In this document: positions 33,408 to 33,631 of the stretch, piece after piece | Layout: the number at the start of each line of letters is the position of its first letter | Position numbering within the stretch: the stretch's first letter is position 1 | DNA from: CALCMJ01 sp964475415 | GTDB taxonomy: Bacteria; Bacteroidota; Bacteroidia; Chitinophagales; Saprospiraceae | DNA: 33,631 nucleotides | NCBI GenBank assembly: GCA_964475415.1 | Contig: CAYYWZ010000047.1 | Span: 1 to 33,631 of the forward strand | Direction: 5' to 3' | Notes under the pieces: model-generated | What the model saw: only the letters and a program-made list of their open reading frames with translations | Told to the model about the DNA's origin: nothing | Databases searched by the model: none | Translations under genes and position numbers: made by a program

Positions 33408-33631
33408 GATCTTATAACTATTAATTCATCATCAATATCATATAAGAAAACCAAACCCATGTATCATTAAGGCCTATTGGGACGCTTCTTAAGCTTATTG
33501 AGACCTTATTTGGCAAGCTGATACCTCATTCTTGCATGAGTAGTTCGATATGTAATATTAGACTTGCATGTTTTTCTATGTCAATTAGAGATTATATCGC
33601 CAAGTAGTAAAAGACCAGATGTTATTTTGTG
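33408..33631. other. Right-edge intergenic sequence
   Basis: No gene, terminator or repeat was recognised in these 224 bases. They should contain the promoter of the CDP-alcohol phosphatidyltransferase-GtrA unit, but no convincing -7 box was seen close to the start at 33407. Confidence 0.3.

Noticed and set aside
1..33631. tRNA, rRNA, insertion sequence or prophage
   Set aside because: None was seen: no cloverleaf or rRNA segment, no transposase or integrase motifs and no terminal inverted repeats with target duplications were recognised by eye.

Overview
The window looks like ordinary chromosome of an AT-rich member of the Bacteroidota. The evidence is the gene families (TruC, DUF481 and short beta-barrel outer membrane proteins, a DUF937-OmpA fusion, a DUF2339/DUF3999 pair, FdhD with a small DUF7009-like partner), the scarcity of Shine-Dalgarno sequences, and the NNNNTTTG-type -7 boxes close to several starts. 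I cannot place it below phylum; there is no rRNA, tRNA, phage or transposase gene here.

Layout. (1) 1-773: a tiny minus-strand unit, consisting of a 30-residue hydrophobic peptide gene, a strong hairpin terminator after it and a leader with alternating TGCTAA/TGTTCA repeats before it. (2) 774-5011: the sbcD-sbcC nuclease operon. (3) 5017-8197, minus strand: a membrane M50-like peptidase coupled to a stand-alone domain resembling the N-terminus of McrB-type AAA proteins, a DMT exporter whose only possible start codon is non-ATG, and a small conserved protein. (4) 8478-10899: a cysteine-rich lipoprotein, an orphan and a fatty-acid desaturase. (5) 10978-15162: a two-gene exported molybdenum hydroxylase of the isoquinoline-1-oxidoreductase type, an immunity-protein-like gene behind it and a divergent MOSC protein. 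(6) 15349-19764, plus strand: an NfeD-like protein with flotillin, an HD phosphohydrolase and a DUF937-OmpA membrane protein. (7) 19852-21158: a decayed DUF2339-DUF3999 locus carrying an in-frame stop and a deletion junction. (8) 21246-24778: a YdeP-like molybdopterin oxidoreductase with FdhD and a small partner. (9) 25336-33407: an AT-rich exported WG-repeat-like protein, tRNA pseudouridine synthases TruC and TruA, a DUF481 barrel, a DEAD-box helicase with an apparently leaderless promoter, covarying mini-hairpins, another outer membrane barrel, and a GtrA/CDP-alcohol phosphatidyltransferase pair.

Together: three separate units (iorAB-like, MOSC, fdhD/ydeP-like) concern molybdenum-cofactor enzymes, and several others concern the envelope (flotillin/NfeD, OmpA fusion, desaturase, phospholipid head-group enzyme, outer membrane barrels). 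I do not see an unmistakable new defence or mobile system. The items most worth a second look are the small peptide unit with its repeat leader, the covarying hairpins near 30.9-31.1 kb, the broken DUF2339/DUF3999 locus, the histidine-rich DUF937-OmpA fusion and the stand-alone McrB-N-like domain.
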